Source of the DNA: Noviherbaspirillum_A sp047237965
GTDB taxonomy: Bacteria; Pseudomonadota; Gammaproteobacteria; Burkholderiales; Burkholderiaceae_D
Direction of reading: 5' to 3'
Assembly: GCF_047237965.1 (NCBI RefSeq)
Contig: NZ_JBDFLX010000001.1
Span: 1,116,001-1,180,000 of the forward strand
Length of the DNA stretch: 64,000 nucleotides
Both the position numbers and the translations under genes were made by a program. Shown here in pieces: positions 50,970 through 59,875 of this stretch. A model generated the notes under the pieces. It saw only the letters and a program-made list of their open reading frames with translations, did not search any database and had not been told where the DNA came from. Every line of letters starts with the position of its first letter. Position 1 is the first letter of the stretch.

Positions 50970-52883
50970 ATGGCCGTATCCGAAAAGCAAACCCTGGGCT
51001 TTCAGGCAGAAGTCAAGCAGCTGCTGCAGCTGATGATCCATTCCCTGTACTCCAACAAGGAAATCTTTCTGCGGGAGCTGATTTCCAATGCTTCCGACGC
51101 CGCCGACAAGCTGCGTTTTGAAGCCATCAACAATGGCGCGCTGTTCGAGGACGATCCCGACCTGAAGATACGCGTGGACTTCGACAAGGAAGCCCGCACC
51201 ATCACCATCTCCGACAACGGCATCGGCATGAGCCGCGACGACGCGGTGGAACACCTGGGCACGATCGCGAAATCCGGCACCAAGGAATTCTTCTCGAAAC
51301 TCTCCGGCGACCAGCAGAAGGATGCGGCCCTGATCGGCCAGTTCGGCGTGGGCTTCTACTCCGCCTTCATCGTCGCCGACCGCATCACCGTCGAATCGCG
51401 CCGCGCCGGCCTGCCGGCTTCGGAAGGCGTGCGCTGGGAATCCGGCGGCGAAGGCGACTTCACCGTGGAAGCGATCGACAAGCCAAGCCGCGGCACCGAC
51501 ATCATCCTGCACCTGCGCGAAGGCGAGGACGACTTCCTGTCGTCGTGGAAGATCAAGTCCATCATCCGCAAGTACTCCGACCATATCTCCCTGCCGATCC
51601 AGATGAAGAAGGAAGAGTGGAACGAGGAAAAGAAGGAGATGGTGGTCACCGACGAACCCGAGACCATCAACCAGGCCAGCGCGCTGTGGGCGCGCAACCG
51701 CGCCGACATCACGCCCGAGCAGTACACCGAGTTCTACAAGCATGTGTCGCACGACTTCCAGGACCCGCTGACCTTTACCCATAACCGGGTGGAGGGCCGC
51801 AGCGAATATACCCAGCTGCTGTATATCCCGTCCAAGGCGCCGTTCGACCTGTGGGACCGCAACAAGCGCGGCGGCATCAAGCTGTATGTCAAGCGCGTGT
51901 TCATCATGGACGACGCCGAGCAGCTGATGCCGGTCTACCTGCGCTTCGTCAAGGGCGTGATCGACTCGGCCGACCTGCCGCTGAATGTCTCGCGCGAGAT
52001 CCTGCAGGAGTCGCGCGACGTGAAGGTGATCCGCGAAGGCTCGACCAAGCGGGTGCTGGGCATGCTGGAAGAGCTGGCCAACAGCGACGAGCAGGAGCAG
52101 AAGGACAAATACACCACCTTCTGGACCGAGTTCGGCCAGGTGCTGAAGGAAGGCATCGGCGAGGACAGCAACAACAAGGAGCGCATCGCCAAGCTGCTGC
52201 GCTTTGCCTCCACCCAGAACGACGGCGACGCCCAGACCGTGTCGTTTGCCGACTACGTGTCGCGCATGAAGGAAGGCCAGGACAAGATCTACTACGTCAC
52301 CGCCGAAACCTATGCCGCCGCGAAGAACAGCCCGCACCTGGAGATCTTCCGCAAGAAGGGCGTGGAAGTGCTGCTGCTGACCGACCGCGTGGATGAGTGG
52401 ATGCTGTCCTTCCTGCAGGACTTCGACGGCAAGGAACTGGTGTCGGTGGCCAAGGGCGACCTCGACCTCGGCAAGCTGGAAGACGAGACCGAGAAGAAGC
52501 AGCATGAGGAAACCGAGGCCCAGTACAAGGACCTGGTCGAAAAGATGAAGACCGCGCTGGCCGACAAGGCCAAGGAAGTGCGCGTGACCTTCCGCCTGAC
52601 CGACTCCCCGGCCTGCCTGGTGGCCGACGAGAACGAACTGTCGGGCAACCTGCTGCGCATGCTGAAGGCGGCCGGCCAGAACGCGCCGGAATCCAAGCCC
52701 ATCCTGGAGATCAACCCCGACCATCCGCTGGTGCAGCGCCTGAAGTACGAAGAAGGCAAGTTCGACGACTGGGCCAACATCCTGTTCGACCAAGCCGCGC
52801 TGGCGGAAGGCGGCACGCTGACTGATCCGGCCGGGTTCGTGAAGCGGCTCAATGAGATGCTGCTGGGGATGGCTACACGGTAA
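50970..52883 (+). CDS. htpG: Molecular chaperone HtpG (Hsp90)
   Basis: The 637-residue bacterial Hsp90 is an ATP-driven chaperone in the cytoplasm. The ATP-binding GHKL motifs are present: LRELISNASDAADKLRF, DNGIGM, and GQFGVGFYSAF. The middle domain has YVKRVFIMDDAEQLMP and the catalytic-loop Arg region PLNVSREILQESRDVK. GAGGAAA precedes the ATG at 50970. A consensus heat-shock promoter lies upstream and an intrinsic terminator downstream, so it is a single-gene unit. Confidence 0.97.
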   Translation: MAVSEKQTLGFQAEVKQLLQLMIHSLYSNKEIFLRELISNASDAADKLRFEAINNGALFEDDPDLKIRVDFDKEARTITISDNGIGMSRDDAVEHLGTIAKSGTKEFFSKLSGDQQKDAALIGQFGVGFYSAFIVADRITVESRRAGLPASEGVRWESGGEGDFTVEAIDKPSRGTDIILHLREGEDDFLSSWKIKSIIRKYSDHISLPIQMKKEEWNEEKKEMVVTDEPETINQASALWARNRADITPEQYTEFYKHVSHDFQDPLTFTHNRVEGRSEYTQLLYIPSKAPFDLWDRNKRGGIKLYVKRVFIMDDAEQLMPVYLRFVKGVIDSADLPLNVSREILQESRDVKVIREGSTKRVLGMLEELANSDEQEQKDKYTTFWTEFGQVLKEGIGEDSNNKERIAKLLRFASTQNDGDAQTVSFADYVSRMKEGQDKIYYVTAETYAAAKNSPHLEIFRKKGVEVLLLTDRVDEWMLSFLQDFDGKELVSVAKGDLDLGKLEDETEKKQHEETEAQYKDLVEKMKTALADKAKEVRVTFRLTDSPACLVADENELSGNLLRMLKAAGQNAPESKPILEINPDHPLVQRLKYEEGKFDDWANILFDQAALAEGGTLTDPAGFVKRLNEMLLGMATR

Positions 52884-52930
52884 ATGCACAGGCCGCGGGC
52901 TCGTACCGCGATCCCATTGCCAATCAACGA

Positions 52931-52957
52931 GACCGGCCATTGCGCCGGTCTTTTTTT
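52931..52957 (+). terminator. Intrinsic terminator after htpG
   Basis: GACCGG (52931-52936) pairs with CCGGTC (52945-52950), followed by seven T. Confidence 0.88.
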
Positions 52958-53126
52958 CGTCGATTGAAAATCGGCCGGCGCCCATGGCGTGGCCATCGAC
53001 CCACCCTGGCACGCCAGCTTGGGGAATGAACGGGAGGCAGATCAGCGTTACCTTGTGGTTGGTGCAACGCAATGCCGGTTCGCTTGATCGCGGAATTCAA
53101 CGGGCATCATCGGGAGAAATGAAAAC

Positions 53127-53519
53127 ATGATCGGCAAGCACTCTGGTTCATGCCTGTGCGGCGCAGTACGCTTTGAAGTGGAAGGCGATTTTGAAAAGTT
53201 TTTTCTTTGTCACTGTGAGCACTGTCGCAAGGACATCGGCTCGGCTCACGCCGCAAACTTGTTTTCTTCGGTCGCACGCTTGAGATGGATTGCTGGTGAA
53301 GACGAGACGACATTATTCACTCTGCCCTCGACCAGACACAGCAAATGCTTCTGTTCTGTTTGCGGGTCGGCGCTGCCAACCCTGCAGATGGAAGGCCAAA
53401 TGCTGGTTGTTCCGGCCGGCAGTCTTGATAGCGAAGTCTTGCTCAGGCCAGACGTCCATCTGTTTGGTTCCAGCCGCGCTAACTGGGACAAGGAATTGGA
53501 AAAAATACCGATGCTGTAG
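53127..53519 (+). CDS. GFA family protein (CENP-V/GFA domain)
   Basis: The 130-residue protein has the zinc-binding Cys pattern of the glutathione-dependent formaldehyde-activating family: SCLCGAVRFEVEG, CHCEHCRKDIGSAHAANL and CSVCGSALP. The family name derives from one enzyme; most members are uncharacterised. The gene is visibly less GC-rich than htpG next to it, hinting at separate origin. A weak hairpin GTAGCTG...CAGCTAC follows at 53517-53553. Confidence 0.88.
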   Translation: MIGKHSGSCLCGAVRFEVEGDFEKFFLCHCEHCRKDIGSAHAANLFSSVARLRWIAGEDETTLFTLPSTRHSKCFCSVCGSALPTLQMEGQMLVVPAGSLDSEVLLRPDVHLFGSSRANWDKELEKIPML

Positions 53520-53753
53520 CTGCATCCTCCGTATTTCATCGAACAGCTACTTCAGCAAGCATTCGCCCAGCCAGTTTCGTCAGTATTGCTTGCCGTACTC
53601 CGTTAGGGCACCACATAAAAGTATGACCCGGGATGATGGTGCTGGCACCAAATCAATTCGCAAAAATCTGGCACATAGCGGTCGCCGCCTTTAAGCCGGC
53701 CCAGACAATACGGGCAGTCAGGCAAGAGGAGCGGCGACGCCAGAACCATTTTG
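53520..53753. other. Intergenic region between convergent genes, no gene seen
   Basis: Apart from the weak hairpin beginning at the GFA stop, nothing is recognisable in these 234 bases. Longer plus-strand ORFs that start here run antisense through the next gene. Confidence 0.4.
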
Positions 53754-54785
53754 TCAGGCGCTCCTGCTCAGGGCCGCCAGCAGCTTGGGCCCCGCCATCG
53801 CCTGACCATTCCCTTGCTCCATTGCATGCACCAAATCCACGATCTTCCGGTTGGCAGGCGCATCTCGCCCCACGCTGCCCGCCAGCGCAACCACGGCGCC
53901 ATTCAGATAGTCAATCTCGGTGCGCCGACCGGCCTGCAAATCCTCCCACATCGAAGAGCGCGCCTCCGGATCGATGCGCAGCGAGGCCGATGCCAGCCGC
54001 TTGTACAGCCAGTTCGGCAGCCGCAGCAGCTTGGGCAGTCTGGCCGGGGCCACCTTGGCCACCTGGGCCGGCGCGATGCCGGCGGCCCGCAGCACACCCA
54101 ACGCCTCATCCATCAGCAGCGCCAGGCAGCGGCGGTAGCTGCGTTGCGAGAGCTGGGCCTTCAGCGGCAGGCCGGACAGGGCGTTGATCCCATTATTCAG
54201 GTTCAGCAGCAGCTTGCCCCACTGTACCGAGACGAAGTCAGCCCGCTGCAGCAGCGGCAGGCCGGCTGCCTCGAACGCGGCAAGCCATGGCGCCAATGCA
54301 GGCGACGCTTCCACCATCAGGCTGCCTTCGGTGCCGCGATGGAAGCGGCCATCCCCCGTCTGCACCACGTTGAACGGCACCATGCCGGCCAGCACCTGGC
54401 GGCCCGGCAAGGCGCGCCGCAATACGTCTGCATTGCCGATGCCGTTCTGCAGGCTGACCACGACCGCACCGGCTGCAGCATGGGTCGCCAGTGCCTGCGC
54501 TGCGGCTGCGGTGTCGGCGCTCTTCACCGTCACCAGGATCAGGCCTGCACCGGCCAGCGCCGCCGGATCCTCGCTGTAACGCACCCGCTCGGCTGGCACC
54601 TCAAGGCGGCGGCCATCCATGTCGCTGATGGCCAGCCCATGCCGGGCAATCCGTTCGCCTACCCGGGCACGGCCGATCAGCACTACGTCGGCGCCGCCGG
54701 CCATCAGGGCGCCGCCGACGAAGGCGCCGATGGAGCCTGCGCCGAAGATGGCGATGGTGGAAGGAGTTTCATTTTCCGCTGTCAT
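53754..54785 (-). CDS. 2-dehydropantoate 2-reductase family protein
   Basis: The 343-residue oxidoreductase starts with an NADP-binding GAGSIGAFVGGALMAGG motif (residues about 15-31). It has VTVKSADTAAAA, SLQNGIGNADVL, the catalytic Lys in QWGKLLLNLNNGINAL and the C-terminal SMWEDLQAGRRTEIDYLNG, all typical of ketopantoate reductase-type enzymes. No other pantothenate gene is nearby, and paralogues acting on other substrates are common, so panE is not assigned. Confidence 0.88.
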   Translation of the reverse strand: MTAENETPSTIAIFGAGSIGAFVGGALMAGGADVVLIGRARVGERIARHGLAISDMDGRRLEVPAERVRYSEDPAALAGAGLILVTVKSADTAAAAQALATHAAAGAVVVSLQNGIGNADVLRRALPGRQVLAGMVPFNVVQTGDGRFHRGTEGSLMVEASPALAPWLAAFEAAGLPLLQRADFVSVQWGKLLLNLNNGINALSGLPLKAQLSQRSYRRCLALLMDEALGVLRAAGIAPAQVAKVAPARLPKLLRLPNWLYKRLASASLRIDPEARSSMWEDLQAGRRTEIDYLNGAVVALAGSVGRDAPANRKIVDLVHAMEQGNGQAMAGPKLLAALSRSA

Positions 54786-55000
54786 GGATGGCACCGGAAA
54801 TACCAATACGGACGCTGAAAAGGCATCATTGCTGTCTCTTGGCATTGTTGTTTTAGTAAAAGGCAAAATTATAGCTGGCATGCATGGCCCGTCAGGATAG
54901 CGCATCCCCCACGCCACTTTTCCGGATCGCTGCATCCTTCCAGCCGTACAATGCTGTCTTTCCCACGTCGATGGCGCGGTCGCACTCCGGAGAATGGCAG

Positions 55001-55435
55001 ATGAAAACTTCCTATGACAAAGACATCGTGGCCTGGTCGCAGGAACAGGCACAGCTACTTCGCTCCGGCAGATTGTCCGAACTGGACGCGCAGCATGTTG
55101 CCGAGGAAATCGAAGACGTGGGCAAAAGTGAACAGCGGGAACTGGCAAGCCGAATGGCAATTCTGCTATGCCATTTGCTGAAGTGGGTCCATCAGCCTGA
55201 TTACCGGGGCGCCAGCTGGGAAGCCACCATCCAAACGCAGCGCAACAGCATCGAACGTCGATTGAGGAAAACACCCAGCCTGCAGAGCTGCTTGGCTGAC
55301 AGCGACTGGTGGGCGGATGCCTGGGATGACGCCATTGCCCTGGCCGCATCGGAGACCGGCATCAGTTACCGGCGCTTTCCTGCCGAATGTCCGTGGAATG
55401 CCGAAGAGGTGCTGTCGCGGGAGTTTTTCGGCTGA
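55001..55435 (+). CDS. DUF29 family protein
   Basis: The 144-residue protein has the conserved DUF29 layout: YDKDIVAWSQEQAQLLRSGRLSELDAQHVAEEIEDVGKSE at the N-terminus, then LLCHLLKWVHQPDYRGASW and SWEATIQTQRNSIERRL. The family is common in cyanobacteria and proteobacteria and has no established function. The ATG at 55001 gives the normal start. The 215 bases between it and the divergent reductase gene hold no further gene. Confidence 0.88.
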   Translation: MKTSYDKDIVAWSQEQAQLLRSGRLSELDAQHVAEEIEDVGKSEQRELASRMAILLCHLLKWVHQPDYRGASWEATIQTQRNSIERRLRKTPSLQSCLADSDWWADAWDDAIALAASETGISYRRFPAECPWNAEEVLSREFFG

Positions 55436-55539
55436 TCTCCAGCCGCGCATCGGGTTCGCTGCACACGATGGCGATCTGGGCGATGACAAGCAGCCTGTGC
55501 GCCGTGCCGGTATCATTGGCCACTTTGCCCGGCTCCCCG

Positions 55540-56754
55540 ATGAAACCCCCTGCTCCGCCCGCCAGCCTGTCTTCCTCCGAACGGGCAATTCATGCGCCCG
55601 CCTGGCTGCCCACCCTGTTCGCCGTCGCCTGCGGCCTGATCGTCGCCAACCTGTATTACGCGCAGCCGCTGGTCGGCCCGATCGCCGCCGAACTCGGCCT
55701 GTCGCCCGGCCTGGCCGGCCTGCTGGTGACGCTGACCCAGATCGGCTATGGACTAGGCCTGCTGTTCATCGTGCCGCTCGGCGACATCCTGGAAAACCGC
55801 CGGCTGGTGCTGACCCTGATCGCTGCCTGCGCGGTGTCGCTGGCCGCAACCGCGCTGGTGCGCAATGCGCCGCTGTTCCTGGCCGCCGCGGCGGCGATCG
55901 GCTTTACCTCGGTCACGGTGCAGATCCTGGTGCCGTGGTCGGCCCACTTGGCCACCGAGGCCAATCGCGGCCGGGTAGTGGGCAATGTAATGAGCGGCCT
56001 GATCATCGGCATCATGATGGCGCGGCCGGTGTCGAGCTTCGTCGCGTCGCTCTGGGGCTGGCATGCGATCTACGGCCTCTCGGCCGGACTGATGGCGGCG
56101 CTCGCCGCGCTGCTGCTGTTCATCCTGCCGCGCCGCCAGCCGGATGCGAACCTGCATTATGGCCAGCTGCTGGCCTCGCTCTGGCAGTTGGCCCGCAGCC
56201 AGCCGGTGCTGCGGCGCCGAGCCTTTTACCAGGCCTGCCTGTTCGGCGCCTTCAGCCTGTTCTGGACCACCGCGCCGCTGCTGCTGACCGGCCCGGCCTT
56301 TGGCCTGAGCCAGCGCGGCGTGGCGCTGTTTGCGCTGGCCGGCGTGGCTGGCGCGATCGCGGCGCCGATCAGCGGTCGCCTGGCCGACCGCGGCCATGGC
56401 CGCATGATGAGCACGGTCGCCATGCTGATGGTGGCGGCCGGCTTCCTGATCAGCCTCGTGGCACAGGACGGCTCCACGCTGGCGCTGGCCCTGCTGACCC
56501 TGGCCGCCATCGTGCTCGACTTCGGCGTAACGGCCAACCTGGTCACCAGCCAGCGCGTGATCTTTGCGCTCGGCGCCGAGTTCCGCAACCGCCTCAACGG
56601 CCTGTTCATGGCAACCTTCTTCATGGGCGGCGCAGCCAGTTCGGCCATCGGCGCCTGGGCCTATGCGCACGGCGGCTGGTCGCTGGCATGCTGGATCGGC
56701 CTGGCGCTGCCGGCGGCCGCCTTGGTCTTCTTCCTCAGTGAACGTCATGGCTGA
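55540..56754 (+). CDS. MFS transporter
   Basis: The 404-residue protein has twelve predicted membrane segments and the major-facilitator signature around LGLLFIVPLGDILENRRLVL (TM2-TM3 loop) and SGRLADRGHGRMMS in the second half. The early NLYYAQPLVGPIAAELGLS is characteristic of a proteobacterial drug/metabolite efflux subgroup. The substrate is unknown. The ATG at 55540 is preferred because upstream codons overlap the DUF29 gene. Its last eight bases overlap the next gene. Confidence 0.88.
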   Translation: MKPPAPPASLSSSERAIHAPAWLPTLFAVACGLIVANLYYAQPLVGPIAAELGLSPGLAGLLVTLTQIGYGLGLLFIVPLGDILENRRLVLTLIAACAVSLAATALVRNAPLFLAAAAAIGFTSVTVQILVPWSAHLATEANRGRVVGNVMSGLIIGIMMARPVSSFVASLWGWHAIYGLSAGLMAALAALLLFILPRRQPDANLHYGQLLASLWQLARSQPVLRRRAFYQACLFGAFSLFWTTAPLLLTGPAFGLSQRGVALFALAGVAGAIAAPISGRLADRGHGRMMSTVAMLMVAAGFLISLVAQDGSTLALALLTLAAIVLDFGVTANLVTSQRVIFALGAEFRNRLNGLFMATFFMGGAASSAIGAWAYAHGGWSLACWIGLALPAAALVFFLSERHG

Positions 56755-57235
56755 CTCTCCGCTGCTGACTGGCCTGGCCCCGGTGATCGATCCTGACATC
56801 CATACCCTGGTCCTGGGCAGCTTCCCCGGCGCCGCCTCGCTGCGCGCCGAACGGTATTACGCCCATCCACGCAACCAGTTCTGGAAGCTGCTGGGCGCGG
56901 TGCTGGGCGAGCCGCTGTACGACCTGCCCTACGACGAGCGCCTGCAAAGGCTGCTGGCGCGCCATGTCGGCCTGTGGGATGCGCTGGCCGCCTGCGAACG
57001 GCTCGGCAGCCTGGATGCGGCCATCCGCCGGCCGCAGGCCAATGACCACCTGCTGCTCAGGGAACTGTGCCCTCGGTTGCGCCGCGTCTGCTTCAACGGC
57101 AAGACCTCAGGCAGCTATGCGCCGCTGTATGCCGACGCCGGCTATGAAACCGTGGTGCTGCCGTCGAGCTCGCCGGCGAATGCCCGGCTGTCCTTCGACG
57201 ACAAGCTTGCGCAGTGGCAGGCCATCAACCGATAA
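56747..57235 (+). CDS. DNA-deoxyinosine glycosylase (family 6 uracil-DNA glycosylase superfamily)
   Basis: The 162-residue protein resembles hypoxanthine-DNA glycosylases that remove deaminated adenine from DNA. Visible motifs are LVLGSFPGAASLRAERYYAHPRNQFWKLLG (motif 1), VGLWDALAACERLGSLDAAI, CFNGKTSGSYAPLY and LPSSSPANARLSFDDKLAQW (motif 2 region). The ATG at 56747 lies within the end of the MFS gene, consistent with cotranscription. Confidence 0.88.
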   Translation: MADSPLLTGLAPVIDPDIHTLVLGSFPGAASLRAERYYAHPRNQFWKLLGAVLGEPLYDLPYDERLQRLLARHVGLWDALAACERLGSLDAAIRRPQANDHLLLRELCPRLRRVCFNGKTSGSYAPLYADAGYETVVLPSSSPANARLSFDDKLAQWQAINR

Positions 57236-57241
57236 TCCCGC

Positions 57242-58060
57242 ATGCTTATCAAACGTAAATCCATCGAAAAAGAAGAGTCGCTGCGCCGTCCCGGCCCCGC
57301 CACCGCCCGTCCACCCCGCAAGCCGAAATACGCCCCGGTCACGCTGTCGGAAGAGGATGGGGTGCGCTTCCTGCACTTCGGCACCGAATGGGTCCAGGGC
57401 GCGATGCGCCTGCGCAAGCCCGACTGGATCGAGCTGGAATATGCCCAGCAGATGATGGCCTGGATGCTGTTCATCAGCGAGCCGCAGCACATTGCGCAAC
57501 TGGGCCTGGGCACCGGCGCGCTGACCAAGTTCAGCTACCGCCAGTTTCCGCAGGCGCGGGTGACGGCGGTGGAGCTGAACCCGTCGGTGATCGCGATCTG
57601 CGAATCGATGTTCAAGCTGCCGCCGCAGGACGAGCGCCTGGCCGTGCTGGAAATGGACGCCGGCGAATTCGTCGCCGACCCGGCCCGGCGCGGCACGCTG
57701 GACGCGCTGCAGATCGACCTCTACGACGCCACCGCCCGCGGCCCGGTGCTCGACACCGCGGAATTCTATGCCGACTGCGCCGCCTGCCTCGCGCCCGGCG
57801 GCATCGCCACCGTCAACCTGTTCGGCGACCATCCGAGCTACGCCAAAAACCTCAAGGCGATGCGGCATGCCTTCGCCGACGTGATTGCGCTGCCCGAAGT
57901 TCACGACGGCAACGTGGTGGCGCTGGGCTTTCGCGACAAGCCGGCGCTCGACTTCCCGCTGCTGTATGAACGCGCCGCGGCGATCCGTGCCGCGACCAAG
58001 CTGCCAGCCCGCTCATGGGTCAATGGCATCAAGGCTTCCCGCCCCGCGCAGGGCGCATGA
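57242..58060 (+). CDS. Spermidine synthase-like methyltransferase-fold protein
   Basis: The 272-residue protein has a Rossmann-like SAM/dcSAM-binding fold: IAQLGLGTGALTKFSYRQFPQARVTAVELNP matches motif I and post-I, and DALQIDLYDATARGPVLDTAEFY replaces the catalytic D-x-x-D region of spermidine synthase. It belongs to the SpeE-like group without the N-terminal barrel, whose activity is uncertain. It is six bases after the glycosylase gene and overlaps the GspE-like gene by four bases. Confidence 0.82.
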   Translation: MLIKRKSIEKEESLRRPGPATARPPRKPKYAPVTLSEEDGVRFLHFGTEWVQGAMRLRKPDWIELEYAQQMMAWMLFISEPQHIAQLGLGTGALTKFSYRQFPQARVTAVELNPSVIAICESMFKLPPQDERLAVLEMDAGEFVADPARRGTLDALQIDLYDATARGPVLDTAEFYADCAACLAPGGIATVNLFGDHPSYAKNLKAMRHAFADVIALPEVHDGNVVALGFRDKPALDFPLLYERAAAIRAATKLPARSWVNGIKASRPAQGA

Positions 58061-59865
58061 GCAGCCAGCCGCCCAAGCTGCTCGACCTGCACCAGCTCTT
58101 CACCTGGCTGGTGACCGACCGCACGGTGGCGCAAGCCGATGCCCGCGCCGCCTACAGCCAGGCCCAGGCATTGCAGAAGGCCAGCGCCATGGCCATGCAT
58201 CCGCTGGTGGCGGTGGCGCAGGTGAAGCTGCAGTCGGCGCAGCCGCCGCACCGGCCGCTGACGCTGGACTGGCTGACCGAGTGGCTGGCGGCCCGCAGCG
58301 GCCTGCCGTTCTACCGCATCGATCCGCTGAAAATCGATTTCACCCGCGTCGCCGACGTAATGTCGGCCGCCTATGCCGCCCAGTTCGGCATCCTGCCGGT
58401 GGACATGACGGCCAGCGTGCTGACCGTGGCCACGGCCGATCCGCTGCGCACCGAATGGGTGGCCGAGATTTCCCGGCTCAGCCGGCGCGAGGTGCGGCTG
58501 GTGGTGTCCAGTCCGCTCGACATTGCCCAGTACACGGCGCAGTTCTTCGCGCTGGCCAAGTCGATCAAGGGCGCCAGTCGCCAGGGCGGACAGGACCTGG
58601 CCCTGCGCAGCAATTTCGAGCAGCTGGTCGAACTCGGCCGCGGCAACCGCCAGGTCGACGCCAACGACCAGCACATCATCAACATCGTCGACTGGCTCTG
58701 GCAGTACGCCTTCGAGCAGCGCGCCTCCGACATCCACCTCGAACCCAAGCGCGATGCCGGCCTGGTGCGCTTTCGCATCGACGGCGTGCTGCACCAGGTC
58801 TACCAGGTGCCGCCGCAGGTGCTGCTGGCCATGACGTCGCGCATCAAGCTGCTGGGCCGGATGGACGTGGTGGAGAAGCGCCGGCCGCAGGACGGCCGGG
58901 TCAAGACCCGCACCGCCGGCGGACAGGAAATCGAGCTGCGGCTGGCCACCCTGCCCACGGCCTTCGGCGAAAAGCTGGTGATGCGCATCTTCGACCCCGA
59001 GGTGGTGGTCAAGACGCTGGCGGAACTGGGCTTTCCGGCGGCCGACGCCCGGCGCTGGGACCTGCTGACCGCGCGCGCCAACGGCATCCTGCTGGTGACC
59101 GGCCCCACCGGTTCCGGCAAGACCAGCACCCTCTACACCACGCTGAAAGTCCTGGCGACCCCGGAAGTCAATGTCTGCACGGTGGAAGACCCGATCGAGA
59201 TGGTGGAGCCGGCCTTCAACCAGATGCAGGTCCAGAACGGCATCGACCTGTCCTTCGCCGACGGCGTGCGCGCGCTGATGCGGCAGGACCCGGACATCAT
59301 CATGGTGGGCGAGATCCGCGACCTTGCCACCGCCGAGATGGCGATCCAGGCCGCGCTGACCGGGCATCTGGTGCTGTCGACGCTGCACACCAACGACGCG
59401 CCCTCGGCCGTGATGCGGCTGCTGGAACTGGGCGTGCCGCACTATCTGCTGGAAGCCACGCTGGCCGGCATCCTGGCGCAGCGCCTGGTGCGGGTGCTCT
59501 GCCCTTACTGCAAGAGCGATGACGGCGTGCTGACCGACGAGGTCTGGCGCAGCCTTGCCCATGGCGAGGCGCTGGCCAGGCCGCAGCGGGTGTACCGCCC
59601 CGTGGGTTGCCCGGAGTGCCGCCAGACCGGCTTTCGCGGCCGCACCGGCCTGTACGAGTTGCTGTCGGTGACGCCGGCATTCTCCCGGCTGATCACCGCC
59701 AGCACCGAAACCCGCCTGCTCAGGACGCAGGCCATGCAGGACGGCATGACGCCGCTGCGGGTGGCCGGCGCGCGCAAGGTCGCCGAAGGGGTGACCACGG
59801 CGGAAGAAGTGCTGAAGGTGACGGCGGCACTGTTGCAGGACGGAGAACCACACGGGTCGGCCTGA
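58057..59865 (+). CDS. GspE/PilB-type secretion or pilus assembly ATPase
   Basis: The 602-residue ATPase drives assembly of type II secretion pseudopili or type IV pili. An N-terminal T2SSE_N-like domain (to about residue 170) is followed by the ATPase core with Walker A GPTGSGKT (349-356), the Asp and His boxes, Walker B in DIIMVGEIRD and LSTLHTNDAPSA. A four-Cys zinc region (LCPYCKSDD...CPECRQ) is retained. No other gsp or pil gene is adjacent, so its machine is encoded elsewhere. The HDOD-GGDEF gene follows 10 bases later. Confidence 0.9.
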   Translation: MSSQPPKLLDLHQLFTWLVTDRTVAQADARAAYSQAQALQKASAMAMHPLVAVAQVKLQSAQPPHRPLTLDWLTEWLAARSGLPFYRIDPLKIDFTRVADVMSAAYAAQFGILPVDMTASVLTVATADPLRTEWVAEISRLSRREVRLVVSSPLDIAQYTAQFFALAKSIKGASRQGGQDLALRSNFEQLVELGRGNRQVDANDQHIINIVDWLWQYAFEQRASDIHLEPKRDAGLVRFRIDGVLHQVYQVPPQVLLAMTSRIKLLGRMDVVEKRRPQDGRVKTRTAGGQEIELRLATLPTAFGEKLVMRIFDPEVVVKTLAELGFPAADARRWDLLTARANGILLVTGPTGSGKTSTLYTTLKVLATPEVNVCTVEDPIEMVEPAFNQMQVQNGIDLSFADGVRALMRQDPDIIMVGEIRDLATAEMAIQAALTGHLVLSTLHTNDAPSAVMRLLELGVPHYLLEATLAGILAQRLVRVLCPYCKSDDGVLTDEVWRSLAHGEALARPQRVYRPVGCPECRQTGFRGRTGLYELLSVTPAFSRLITASTETRLLRTQAMQDGMTPLRVAGARKVAEGVTTAEEVLKVTAALLQDGEPHGSA

Positions 59866-59875
59866 TATTTCCTTA

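Noticed and set aside
50727..53072. Minus-strand frame extending the RidA gene to 934 codons
   Set aside because: All of it upstream of 50726 is antisense to htpG and resembles no protein; only the last 152 codons are RidA.
53754..55349. 531-codon minus-strand ORF containing the ketopantoate-reductase gene
   Set aside because: The 188 codons upstream of the real start are antisense to the DUF29 gene and have no homology-like features.
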